The notes under the pieces are model-generated. The model was not told where the DNA came from and did no database searches. It was given only the letters and a program-made list of their open reading frames with translations. A stretch of DNA of 64,000 bases from contig NZ_PVTI01000002.1 in the NCBI RefSeq assembly GCF_003002895.1, positions 124,001 through 188,000 of the forward strand, in the 5' to 3' direction. The stretch comes from Knoellia remsis (GTDB taxonomy: Bacteria > Actinomycetota > Actinomycetes > Actinomycetales > Dermatophilaceae). The translations under genes were made by a program, and so were the position numbers. Positions 23,732-31,657 of this stretch are shown here, piece by piece (within the stretch, counting starts at the first letter, position 1; each line of letters begins with the position of its first letter).

Positions 23732-26431
23732 TCAGGGCCGACGCCGCCGGATAGGAGTGAGACCCCTCCGCGACGATAGGAGCGCGACGTCTTTCCTGGT
23801 GTCCGCAGCCCGGAACCCGCTGATGACCGCCTGCTGCGTCTCGGGCGACCAGTAGATCCGCAGGTCCTGCCGGGCCCGTGTGACGGCAGTGTAGAAGATG
23901 TTGTGCGTGATGTCGTCCTCGTTGGCGCTGGTGATGACGACCTTGACCGCGTCGTACTCCAGGCCCTGGGCCTTGTGGATGCCGACCGCATACGCCACCT
24001 GGAATGGGACGGTGGTGGTGTCGGTGTCGTCGTCCTCATCACTGATGTCGATGTCGTAGACCGCGAATCGCACGGTCGAATCGGAGACCCACTGCAAGTC
24101 GGAGTACTCCTCGACGTCGAACTCGGTCACTGGCCGGTCGAGCCGAACGTCGAACTGAATGCTGCCGTCGGAGGCCTGGATGTCGACGATGGTGCCCTTG
24201 AGGTTGTTGTAGATCAGCGGTTTGAACCGGTTGGTGTCCGCGAACAGGACCGGGTCACCGGCCTTGTACGCCGCCGGCCCCCACGGGACGGCGGGCGAGG
24301 TGTTGCTGGCCTGCAAGAACCGGTTGATGTTGTTGATGCCGTACAGGCCGTCGTAGTTCAACGCCAGAATGATGTCGTCGGCAGAGTGGTTGTCGAAGAG
24401 GCTGGCATCCAGGGCGGTCGAGTACCCGTTGCGGGCGATGGCCTCGGTGATGCCCTCGTCGAGGTTGCGGACCTTGGTCCAGAAGTCGATGAGGTCATCA
24501 CTGCTGGTGCGGTACGGCGTAGCCAGCTCGAAGATGGAAGACGGCTCGATGTAGGACCGAACGATGTTGAACCAGTTACCGAATCTGATGGACTCGATCT
24601 GGAAAACGTCCCCGACGAGCACGATGAGTTTGAAGCTGGTGTTCTGCAGGATGTTGAGGAGGTCGGCGTTACTCACCGTCGAGCACTCGTCGATGACGAG
24701 CAGGTCGAAGTCGCCGGTGGGGTTGTGCTTGTGGCTGGCGATCGTCCGGAAGGTGGATTCTGGCGCGCTCACGCGGCGGCGCAGGTTCTCGACTGCGGGG
24801 TGGGTGTTGGCGAGGAACAGCTTCTGATTACCACCGAAGTAGTTGGCGATGTGGTCGACCATGCGGGTCTTCCCTGTCCCGGCAGCCCCGTAGACGAGCG
24901 CCACGCGGGACTGAGCGAACAACCTGATGAGTGCCGCTCGCTTCGCGGTGTCGTCCACGGTGTGTGCCGTCGTCCCAAGCCACTGTTCCACCGCGGCCGT
25001 GTACCCGCTGATGCCGCTGGCCGCGTGTGCCTGGAGTTTGGTGACGATGTCGTGGGTGTCGTCCTCATAGCTCTGGATGAAGACGTGGCCGTTGTCGAGG
25101 ACGAGGTTACGAGCGGGCCGGTGTTTGTAGTACAGCTTGCTGTTGTAGGTGGCGATGAGGGCTGCTACGTCGCCGAGGTCCTCGAGTTCGGCGATCGGCG
25201 TGTACAAGATCCCGCGATCCTCGACATTGCGCTGTACGCGGCGAGCCAACAGCTCGTGGGTGCGGCCAGCGGTATCGAGGCTGTTGATGAGGTCCCAGAA
25301 CCGCGGGTTGTGGGCCCGCGGTGCGGTGCAGAACGGCATGTCGTCGAACGGGATGCACGAGTAGCTGACGTTGAGGTTCGAAAGGCGGGTGTTCGGTTCC
25401 CAGTGGTACTGCGCCTTCAGCCAGTCGTTGCGCATCCGAAGAAGCAGGTAGCGCAGGAGATTGTGGCCGGGCCTCTTCCCGCGGATGATGCTGCGCGCCT
25501 CGTCGATGGCAGGGAAGATCTGCGGACTCCGGGAGGTGGCCGTTCCCCGTGCCTTGACGTCGTTGTACCACTCATCGGAGGCGTCGATGAGGTCCAGCAG
25601 AGTTGAGCCGCCGGTCAAGCCAGCCATGACGAACTTGTACTCGGCAGAGTCCGTCCGCACCTTCGTCGGCCTCCCGACAAGGCTGGCGAAGTGGTCGACC
25701 TCGCACGGCCGGATGGACACTTCCCAGTTGCGGATGAGGGTCACCGGCATCTGCTGCCCAAAGACTTCGATGCTGGCCGCCTGAAGGCCCAGGTTCGCAG
25801 AGTAGTTGTCCGCGATGTCCATGTCGGTGAACCCAATGATGCGGTCGGCCTTGCTCACTCGATTGACGGCCTTGTAGAACGTGACCTCGTAGAATACTCG
25901 GCCGCCGGTGACGAACGGCCGTGTCTTGTGGATGTAGAACCGGTCGTGACGGGCCGAGGTTGCCCTGCCCAGCTTGTCGATCTCTATGGCGATCTTCTCG
26001 TGGTACTCAGCGAGCGCCGGGTCCTGGTCGAGCGGAAAAAGCTCAAGGTTGCCGAGAATCGCGACGCTGGTTTCGTCGTACAGAAGCGTGCGCAGACGTA
26101 GCATGTACTCGTAGTAGCGGAGCATGAGTCGTTCCGAGGTGTCACCGTCGAATGTGTAGTGAGAGACCGACGGCTTCAGCAAGGTGTGGAACCTTGTGAC
26201 GAAGTTCAGTCGACCGTTCGCCTTCACCCAGGAGAGTGCGGCCTCGATCGCGTCGTAGTTGTACTCGACGTCCCCTCTGCCGGTGTGCAAGCGCACGGCG
26301 ACGCCCTCGACCAAATTCCGTAGCTGCCCCAGGACGTTCTGGGATAGGAGGTCACGCTGACTACGCAGCGTGGCGATGTTGGCGCAGATGACTGCGTCGG
26401 CGGCCGTTATGTGTTCGGCAACGTTGGTCAT
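23732..26431 (-). CDS. Large SF1 (RecD/UvrD-like) helicase with unassigned N-terminal domain, putative defence effector
   Basis: The ATG at 26431 is preceded by GGAGG, giving 899 residues. The last 390 residues form an SF1 helicase: VYGAAGTGKTRM near residue 515, FDLLVIDECSTVSN near 575, KLIVLVGDVFQIES, AYAVGIHKAQGLEYDAVKVV, and FYTAVTRARQDLRIYW near 850. The first 500 residues match no domain I recognise and hold a mix of helices and strands with few motifs, so they may sense or bind a target. It lies 325 bases downstream of a PD-(D/E)XK nuclease gene on the same strand. Helicase plus nuclease is the usual composition of phage-defence systems; the specific system is not recognised. Confidence 0.75.
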   Translation of the reverse strand: MTNVAEHITAADAVICANIATLRSQRDLLSQNVLGQLRNLVEGVAVRLHTGRGDVEYNYDAIEAALSWVKANGRLNFVTRFHTLLKPSVSHYTFDGDTSERLMLRYYEYMLRLRTLLYDETSVAILGNLELFPLDQDPALAEYHEKIAIEIDKLGRATSARHDRFYIHKTRPFVTGGRVFYEVTFYKAVNRVSKADRIIGFTDMDIADNYSANLGLQAASIEVFGQQMPVTLIRNWEVSIRPCEVDHFASLVGRPTKVRTDSAEYKFVMAGLTGGSTLLDLIDASDEWYNDVKARGTATSRSPQIFPAIDEARSIIRGKRPGHNLLRYLLLRMRNDWLKAQYHWEPNTRLSNLNVSYSCIPFDDMPFCTAPRAHNPRFWDLINSLDTAGRTHELLARRVQRNVEDRGILYTPIAELEDLGDVAALIATYNSKLYYKHRPARNLVLDNGHVFIQSYEDDTHDIVTKLQAHAASGISGYTAAVEQWLGTTAHTVDDTAKRAALIRLFAQSRVALVYGAAGTGKTRMVDHIANYFGGNQKLFLANTHPAVENLRRRVSAPESTFRTIASHKHNPTGDFDLLVIDECSTVSNADLLNILQNTSFKLIVLVGDVFQIESIRFGNWFNIVRSYIEPSSIFELATPYRTSSDDLIDFWTKVRNLDEGITEAIARNGYSTALDASLFDNHSADDIILALNYDGLYGINNINRFLQASNTSPAVPWGPAAYKAGDPVLFADTNRFKPLIYNNLKGTIVDIQASDGSIQFDVRLDRPVTEFDVEEYSDLQWVSDSTVRFAVYDIDISDEDDDTDTTTVPFQVAYAVGIHKAQGLEYDAVKVVITSANEDDITHNIFYTAVTRARQDLRIYWSPETQQAVISGFRAADTRKDVALLSSRRGLTPIRRRRP

Positions 26432-26756
26432 CTTGAACCTCCAATGAAGCAGCGACGACACAGATTCCCTCGATACCAAGACCAAAGAGATGGGCCGACC
26501 ACGATGCACGGCTCCCGGTGATTGGTAGGCGACTGGTTCTTCTGGCGGATGTCCAATCTGTGCGGAGTGGCAACTTCTGTGCAGGTCAAGCACCACCCCA
26601 CCTCGTCTGATAGCGGCACCGCAGATCTGATGTACTCGCTGCACCAACCTGTCTCCGGCGATGTCTGCAACCGCATTCTGGGTTGGCCGGTTCCTGACCG
26701 GGAGGTGGTGCGCCGGTTAGGCGTTCCGATGAACAGCTTCATGCAACTGGCGCCGT
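26432..26756. other. Non-coding gap between nuclease and helicase genes
   Basis: This 325-base gap has short open frames on both strands, but none has a ribosome-binding site or recognisable protein. It may contain a separate promoter for the helicase gene; no clear -35/-10 pair was found. Confidence 0.4.
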
Positions 26757-28211
26757 CTACTGCTTTGACGCAGAGGTCTTGTTGTCTCGCCTGGCGTCGA
26801 CGAGGACGAGTTTGATCTGGATGCATTTTTTCTTTGCGAGAGTAGCGATCGTGTCCTCGACGCGCTTGATACGCGCGGGCGCGAAGTCCTCGTCGTAGTG
26901 TCCGATGCACAGGTATACGCCATGGCTGATCTGCTCGGTCTTCATGTATTGGGGCAGTTGGGTCGCGGCGCCCTTGAAGAAGCTGCTGCTGCGGATCACT
27001 TTGACTTCGAGAAGGGCGCGATCTTCCCAGCCCTTGGAGAACTTGAAGTCGACAGGGCCGCGGCCGCGGTTGACCTCCTGGCTGATGTCAACCTGTGCGG
27101 CGCGGCAGGCTTCTGTCCACATCGCGCCGGCGATGGCCTGGATGACTTCTTCCTTTTGCGGGTTGCCGGCGGCCCACAGTGCCCGCCACAGATCAGTGCT
27201 CTCGACCGCGTGCTGGAAGCGTGTCGCGAGGAGTTCGACGAACGCCGGGAACTCCCGCTGCTGGGAAGGAACCTCGGCTGAGGTGATGGGCGACGCTTTA
27301 CCCACGGCCTCTCCGGTCTCCCGCCAGAAGACCAGGCCTTTCGGGTCCATCTCGACGTCGTAGGGCAGGTGGGGCATCTGTGCTACCAGTCGCAGGTAGT
27401 CGGCTGCCTTGTCTGGATACTTGCGGGCGAAGCGTCGTGCCAGGACGCGGCGGTCCGCCTGGTTGAGGCCCTGTGCGATCTCGTAGCTGAAGTCCTGTCG
27501 CAGAAGACGAGCTTCGTGGACCTCGGCCCACTTCCAGAACTCGTCCGGGGTCACCGTCGGGATTTCCTTCAAGAACCGCTCGGGTGCGAGCAGTGCTCCA
27601 CCGTCACCGAAGGGCGACTTAGGTAGTTCGATCTTGGCGTCGGGTAGCCACCTGGATCGCTGCCGGTCCCAGCCGGGGTGCTTGACGGTCACTAGCTCCA
27701 TCGGGATGCCGAGCTTCTTGGACACCTTCTGGGTGTATCGGATGAACCGGTGCTTGAGGATGTTGCAGAGGATGTCGCTGATCCGATCCAGACCGATCCC
27801 GCTGGCGAAGAGGTTGAAGCCCGCGATGGACGCGAGGTCTTCAATATGCCCGTACTGGCGTGCGAGGTCGAGGACGCCTGCCATCTCGCGGGCGAACTTG
27901 GTGCCCGTCCCGGACCCGTGCGGGGCTCCCATGCTCAGGCCGAGGCAGAACTCGTTGGGTTCGGGGAACCTCAGCAGTTCGAGCGCCTTCTTGTATGCGA
28001 GCGAGCTCTGGTTGCCCTTGGATTGCTCGATGAGACGTGCTGCGGCGTCGAAGAAGTCCGTGACTTCCTGCTTGGCACCCGCCCACAGGGGCTTGTTGTC
28101 GTCGAACACCAGGAACGGGTCGACGTACAGCGGCGTGTCTTGGTCAAGCAGGGGATTGAACCACGGACTCTTCTTGCCGTGGGTGACACCGAAGGCGCTG
28201 CTGAACCTCAT
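26757..28211 (-). CDS. Putative PD-(D/E)XK nuclease of the defence-like block
   Basis: The ATG at 28211 has GGGGAG five bases upstream, giving 484 residues. The N-terminus MRFSSAFGVTHGKKSPWFNP and a long helical middle have no match I know. Near residues 383-400 the chain has VDFKFSKGWEDRALLEVKV, with D then ExK on adjacent strands, the catalytic pattern of PD-(D/E)XK nucleases. A strand and a helix with Q in the following TQLPQYMKTEQ also fit, because Q/Y residues commonly follow the ExK motif. The C-terminal tail is basic. Its place between an XRE-ImmA regulator and a helicase suggests a defence role; the substrate is unknown. Confidence 0.68.
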   Translation of the reverse strand: MRFSSAFGVTHGKKSPWFNPLLDQDTPLYVDPFLVFDDNKPLWAGAKQEVTDFFDAAARLIEQSKGNQSSLAYKKALELLRFPEPNEFCLGLSMGAPHGSGTGTKFAREMAGVLDLARQYGHIEDLASIAGFNLFASGIGLDRISDILCNILKHRFIRYTQKVSKKLGIPMELVTVKHPGWDRQRSRWLPDAKIELPKSPFGDGGALLAPERFLKEIPTVTPDEFWKWAEVHEARLLRQDFSYEIAQGLNQADRRVLARRFARKYPDKAADYLRLVAQMPHLPYDVEMDPKGLVFWRETGEAVGKASPITSAEVPSQQREFPAFVELLATRFQHAVESTDLWRALWAAGNPQKEEVIQAIAGAMWTEACRAAQVDISQEVNRGRGPVDFKFSKGWEDRALLEVKVIRSSSFFKGAATQLPQYMKTEQISHGVYLCIGHYDEDFAPARIKRVEDTIATLAKKKCIQIKLVLVDARRDNKTSASKQ

Positions 28212-28395
28212 CTCATGCTCCCCACACCGTGGACCTTTGCTTCGCTGGTCGGCTGCGCGATGGTAGTGCGCTGCCGCATACCGTGCCCGTCCCGCGCGCA
28301 CACGTCCGGCATCGGGTCCTCCATCAGGGCTGAACCCGCGTGCTCAGTTGGAGCGGGAAGGAGTCGCATTGGTTCTCCCGGGGATCGAGGTGGGC

Positions 28396-29535
28396 TCAGG
28401 GTGTGGGGTCGACGGCTAGGCGCAGCCGGGGCTTGGTCTCGCTGCCGGCCGCGACGATGTCGTCGATCTGCTCGACGGTGAAGCGGCTCGCTCTTGCCAG
28501 GTCATCGGTTGTGGTTCCTGCTTGGTTGAGCAGATCGACGGCAGCGCCGAGCAGATACGGGGATTCAGGGGGACCGAGCGGACCGGGTTCGGGGTAGCCC
28601 TGGCTGCGTAGGTGCTGGTTCGCGCGGCGGTAGCTGTGTTCGCCCCATAGTCCGATGGCGTGGCATCGGTAGGCGAGAGCAGCCAGACTGATGCCCCACT
28701 TGGTCTTCGCTTGCAGTAGCGCATCCCAGTCGACCTTGCGTGGCAGGTCCGGCTCTAGCTCTGGTGTCGGTGCTAGGAACTCCGCAGCGAACTGATGTGC
28801 GTGAGTCTCGATGATCTTGGAGCCGGGCTCGACGTCTTGGTGCATCACGAGGTGGCCGAGTTCGTGGGCGGCGTCGAAACGGCTTCGTGCTCGGTCGTCC
28901 TTGAGCGGAGAGAGCAGCACCAGGGGTCGGTGGCCGGCTTCGGTGGAGAACGCGTCAACGCGGGGGTCGATCTCCGGTGGTAGGCGCAGGGCGATGATGC
29001 CGTGAGCCTCAAGGAGACGAACGACGTGTGGGACTGGCCCCGGTTCCACGCCGAGTCGGGAACGGGTGTCGGCGGCGATGGAGGCGATCAGGGTCGGGGA
29101 GGGCTCGTCGTCGACTGGCTCGATGATGTCGGTGATCTGGGGGAGGTCGACGTACTGCTCAATGACCTCGATGACGGCCAATGCGATCTCGGCGAAGGCC
29201 AGGGCCTGGTCGCGGGAGATGGCCGGTGTGGCTCGCAGTGACCGGAAATGAGCGTCGCCCGTGGAGACCGCTGTCAAAGGGCGGCCTTGCCGGAAGAACT
29301 CGATCGGCACGCCCAGAGCCAACGCCAGTTCTGCTGCGACGGTATTCGTGGGCCGGCCCCCGCGCTCGTACTGGGTGATAGCGGCTGCTGTCACGCTGGT
29401 CTGCGCTGCCAGAGCGGTCCGCTGCATCCTGCGTAGGCGCCGCGCAACCGACAGGCGCTTGCCATCGAAGTCGACCAAGGCTCCGCTCGCGCGGCGACGA
29501 CGTGCCCTTTGACGTGACTCGGACTCGAACGTCAC
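28396..29535 (-). CDS. XRE helix-turn-helix plus ImmA/IrrE metallopeptidase protein
   Basis: The 379-residue protein starts at a GTG (29535) that overlaps the upstream stop by four bases. A basic N-terminus is followed by an XRE-type HTH (ALAAQTSVTAAAITQYERGG, then LALALGVPIEFF) at about residues 40-85. The ImmA/IrrE zinc peptidase has its active helix FDAAHELGHLVMHQDVEPGS near residues 220-240 and a downstream AAEFLAP glutamate element. Proteins of this design act as cleavable or cleaving regulators of mobile elements and as antitoxins in XRE-ImmA systems. Coupling to the preceding unknown gene points to a two-gene unit, and it may also control the nuclease and helicase genes downstream. Confidence 0.85.
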   Translation of the reverse strand: MTFESESRQRARRRRASGALVDFDGKRLSVARRLRRMQRTALAAQTSVTAAAITQYERGGRPTNTVAAELALALGVPIEFFRQGRPLTAVSTGDAHFRSLRATPAISRDQALAFAEIALAVIEVIEQYVDLPQITDIIEPVDDEPSPTLIASIAADTRSRLGVEPGPVPHVVRLLEAHGIIALRLPPEIDPRVDAFSTEAGHRPLVLLSPLKDDRARSRFDAAHELGHLVMHQDVEPGSKIIETHAHQFAAEFLAPTPELEPDLPRKVDWDALLQAKTKWGISLAALAYRCHAIGLWGEHSYRRANQHLRSQGYPEPGPLGPPESPYLLGAAVDLLNQAGTTTDDLARASRFTVEQIDDIVAAGSETKPRLRLAVDPTP

Positions 29536-30281
29536 AGTCTGTTGCCTCCTTCCTGCCGGCGCGGCTTGAGCGTCAGAGAGGGCACCGGGGCGGGCTTATC
29601 GCCGAAGGTCGATCCGTCGTCGGAACCGGGTCCTTCACCACTGGTCGAGCTGTCTTGGGCAGGTGTTTCGTCCCACCAGACGGGCGTCACCGCGATCCAG
29701 CGCTGAGCGCTCGCTGTGGGCAGTCCCAACCACCCCGCAGTCAGTCCCGTCCTCAGCTCCGCACCCCACACCAGGAACACCTCACGACAGTGAGTGACCG
29801 CTTCAGAAGCGTTCGGCAACGGAAGCTCGAACAGCGGCTCAGCCTGCGGGTCTCGCGACGGCGGGTCGTACGCGGCGTGGTTGCGTAGCGCTGCGGCCTG
29901 TCTGCCCTCGGAGTCGGACCAATCGAAGTCCGCCTCGAAACTCGGGTGACGCCCCGACCCGAAGGGTGCCTTCACCAAGCGCACGTCAGCTCGGGGAGTG
30001 TGCAGCACCGTCGAGCCGAACTCCTTGCTGGCAACCACACCCGAGGCTCGGAGCGCGGCATTGTCCGGCACCTCGGCGAGCAACCTGTTGGCCAGGTTCC
30101 GCGATGAGAGCACGCTCAAGGTGAAGGCGTCGTCGTGCGCCTCCACCGGTTCGTGGCGCTCTCGGTTGATCCGCCACACCTCGGCGGCCGCAGTCTGAAC
30201 GAAGTCGATCAACCCCGCCTCGGCGAAGCTGGTACGGAGCGAGTCCAGGTGGACTTGCCCATGTGGGTCCCATGACGTCAT
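29532..30281 (-). CDS. Unknown protein coupled to the XRE-ImmA protein
   Basis: The start is ATG 30281 (MTSWDPHGQVHLD); a longer open frame to 30515 has no support. The 249-residue soluble protein begins with a helical region (LRTSFAEAGLIDFVQTAAAE) and continues with strands and loops (EVWRINRERHEP, FDWSDSEGRQAAALRNHAAY, REVFLVWGAELRTGLTAGWL). It contains no P-loop, zinc cluster or membrane helix. The stop overlaps the GTG of the XRE-ImmA gene. That arrangement is seen in toxin-antitoxin pairs with COG2856-type partners, so it may be a toxin or the sensor for the metalloprotease. This is inference; the family is not recognised. Confidence 0.6.
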   Translation of the reverse strand: MTSWDPHGQVHLDSLRTSFAEAGLIDFVQTAAAEVWRINRERHEPVEAHDDAFTLSVLSSRNLANRLLAEVPDNAALRASGVVASKEFGSTVLHTPRADVRLVKAPFGSGRHPSFEADFDWSDSEGRQAAALRNHAAYDPPSRDPQAEPLFELPLPNASEAVTHCREVFLVWGAELRTGLTAGWLGLPTASAQRWIAVTPVWWDETPAQDSSTSGEGPGSDDGSTFGDKPAPVPSLTLKPRRQEGGNRL

Positions 30282-30467
30282 GACACCAGTTAAGCAGGAC
30301 CGCCCGTCAATCGTCGATGCGACACGCTGATGAGCAAGACCGTGGAACATGTGTAGGAAAATTAAGCAGACACGCGTGTTGCTGCTTGAGTCCTCTCCCG
30401 CTTGCTGGCACGCTGGTGCCAGCGGCGGATGTCGTACCCGCCCCCTTCCGAGAGATGAGGTCCCAGC

Positions 30468-30680
30468 ATGGCCAAGAAGCCTGCTAATGCCGGCAAGTCG
30501 TGGACAGCCGCCCATGACGCTCAGCTTCGCCGTGAGGTTGCGCAGAACACCCCGACCAGAGTCCTGGGCCTACACCTTGGCCGGACCGAAGACGCCGTGC
30601 GCAGCCGGGCTGGCGAGCTGGGTGTCTCGCTGAAGCCGACCAACCAGAGTCCCTACGGCACCCGCGGCAAGAAGCGCTAG
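30468..30680 (+). CDS. Small Myb/SANT-like DNA-binding protein
   Basis: The 70-residue basic protein reads MAKKPANAGKSWTAAHDAQL at the start, followed by RREVAQNTPTRVLGLHLGRT and EDAVRSRAGELGVSLKPTNQ. The W-T-x-x-H-D-x-x-L...A-x-xLGRTxxAVRSRAxxL pattern is that of a single Myb/SANT-like three-helix unit with the recognition helix TEDAVRSRA. Such small proteins are widespread, often on or near mobile elements. GAGATGAGG lies about six bases before the ATG. It lies about 360 bases from the element end and may act there; its target is unknown. Confidence 0.72.
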   Translation: MAKKPANAGKSWTAAHDAQLRREVAQNTPTRVLGLHLGRTEDAVRSRAGELGVSLKPTNQSPYGTRGKKR

Positions 30681-31013
30681 GTAGCGGCACGGCCGACCTG
30701 TGAGCGCGAGCGTCGTTGGCTACGGAGTCTCGTAGAGCGGCGGCGTCGGTGCGGAGCAGTTGACGACCACCCAGGCCGGAGGTCGTCGTCCGATCCGCGC
30801 GGCATCGGAGACTTGTGCCATGCGCCGAGCACAAGAACACCTGCCGGCCGCAGTGCGGGCGCACGGCCATGTCGGTGTGCAGGACACGTGCTCCTGGTCG
30901 CTTGGCGGACGGGGAGACAGGGTTGGTGGGAGGTGTCACGATTCGCCGATCAGGCTGTTGCGGTCCGCGGCTCCAGCAGGGGCCGTCTGAGCGCAGCTCG
31001 CGGTAGAATTCCT
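30681..31013. other. Element-terminal non-coding region
   Basis: About 330 bases between the last ICE gene and the junction hold no supported gene. A small hairpin CTACG-GAGTCT-CGTAG occurs at about 30720-30735. A TAGAAT (31004-31009) near the right end could serve as a -10 box firing into the comM remnant, but no matching -35 is evident. Confidence 0.4.
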
Positions 31014-31052
31014 GTACACACACCGAGGTGTACTTTCCATTCCTCGACGAGG
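31014..31052. other. Right ICE-chromosome junction (attR)
   Basis: A short palindrome GTACAC-N8-GTGTAC (31014-31033) abuts the point where comM sequence resumes with TTCCTCGACGAGG (31040-31052). That is the codon string for the conserved Walker B motif FLDEA. Left of it the sequence no longer reads as ComM. The true crossover and any duplicated core can only be fixed by comparison with the left end or an empty site. Confidence 0.65.
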
Positions 31053-31657
31053 CCGGGGAGTTCAAACAGAGCGTCCTGCAGCAGCTCCGCCAGCCGCTCG
31101 AGTCGGGCGTCGCGATGATCACCCGGGCCCGTCAGCACCTGCAGCTGCCGGCCCGCTTCCAGCTCGTGCTCGCGACCAACCCCTGTCCGTGCGGCGGCGC
31201 GTGGCGCAAGGGCTCCGACTGCTCGTGCAGCTCGCTCGCCCTCCGTCGCTACCAGAGCAAGCTGCACGGACCCCTCATCGACCGGGTCGACATCCAGGTC
31301 ATCGTGTCTCCGGTGTCGCGTGCGGCCTTCGGTGACGCGCGTGGCGAGAGCAGCGCCCAGGTCCTCGAGCGCGTGCTCGCGGCCCGGGGCGCCCAGCGGG
31401 AACGATGGGCCGAGCACGGCTGGCGGACGAACGCCGAGGTTCCCGGCCATGTGTTGCGGCGTCAGCCGTGGCGCCTCCCGAGCCGGGTCACCGGCGAGAT
31501 CGACCGAGCGCACGACGAGGGGCGGCTCACGCTGCGCGGGTACGACCGCACCCTCCGGCTCGCGTGGTCGGCAGCCGACCTGCGAGGTCACACCACGCCG
31601 ACCGTGGACGACGTCGGGTTCGCGTTCACGATGCGCTCGGGAGGAGCGGCGGCATGA
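31028..31657 (+). pseudogene. comM: comM (yifB) 3' remnant, magnesium-chelatase-like ATPase truncated by the ICE
   Basis: The frame starts FLDEAGEFKQSVLQQLRQPL and continues through ATNPCPCGG, with the zinc-like Cys residues, and the C-terminal helical domain RLAWSAADLRGHTTPTVDDV. That is the second half of ComM/YifB, which is normally about 500 residues. The Walker A half is missing because the ICE is inserted exactly at Walker B. A GTG at 31028 contributed by the element could give a 209-residue product without a working ATPase. ComM promotes branch migration during natural transformation in other bacteria, so competence may be impaired while the element is integrated. The stop overlaps the dprA start. 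Confidence 0.85.

Larger units (their letters stand above)
1..31039. mobile_element. Right-hand part of an integrative conjugative element inserted in comM
   Basis: This block carries a MobF relaxase, VirB4-like and SCO6880 ATPase-associated proteins, a TrbL/VirB6-like protein, a ParB-like protein, a primase-polymerase and an ArdC antirestriction protein, a set typical of actinobacterial ICEs. The right boundary is placed where a comM gene resumes at its Walker B motif. The left end, the integrase and the 5' half of comM are outside the window. Chromosomal and ICE parts differ sharply in the frequency of the heptamer GGCATAC (about 2 here, about 37 in the following 33 kb, counted by eye). Confidence 0.88.

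Noticed and set aside
26522-26815. A 97-codon plus-strand open frame between helicase and nuclease genes
   Set aside because: No ribosome-binding site, overlaps the nuclease gene end, composition unlike a protein.
30760-31118. Short open frames at the element end
   Set aside because: They cross the junction or overlap it and show no family resemblance or ribosome-binding site.
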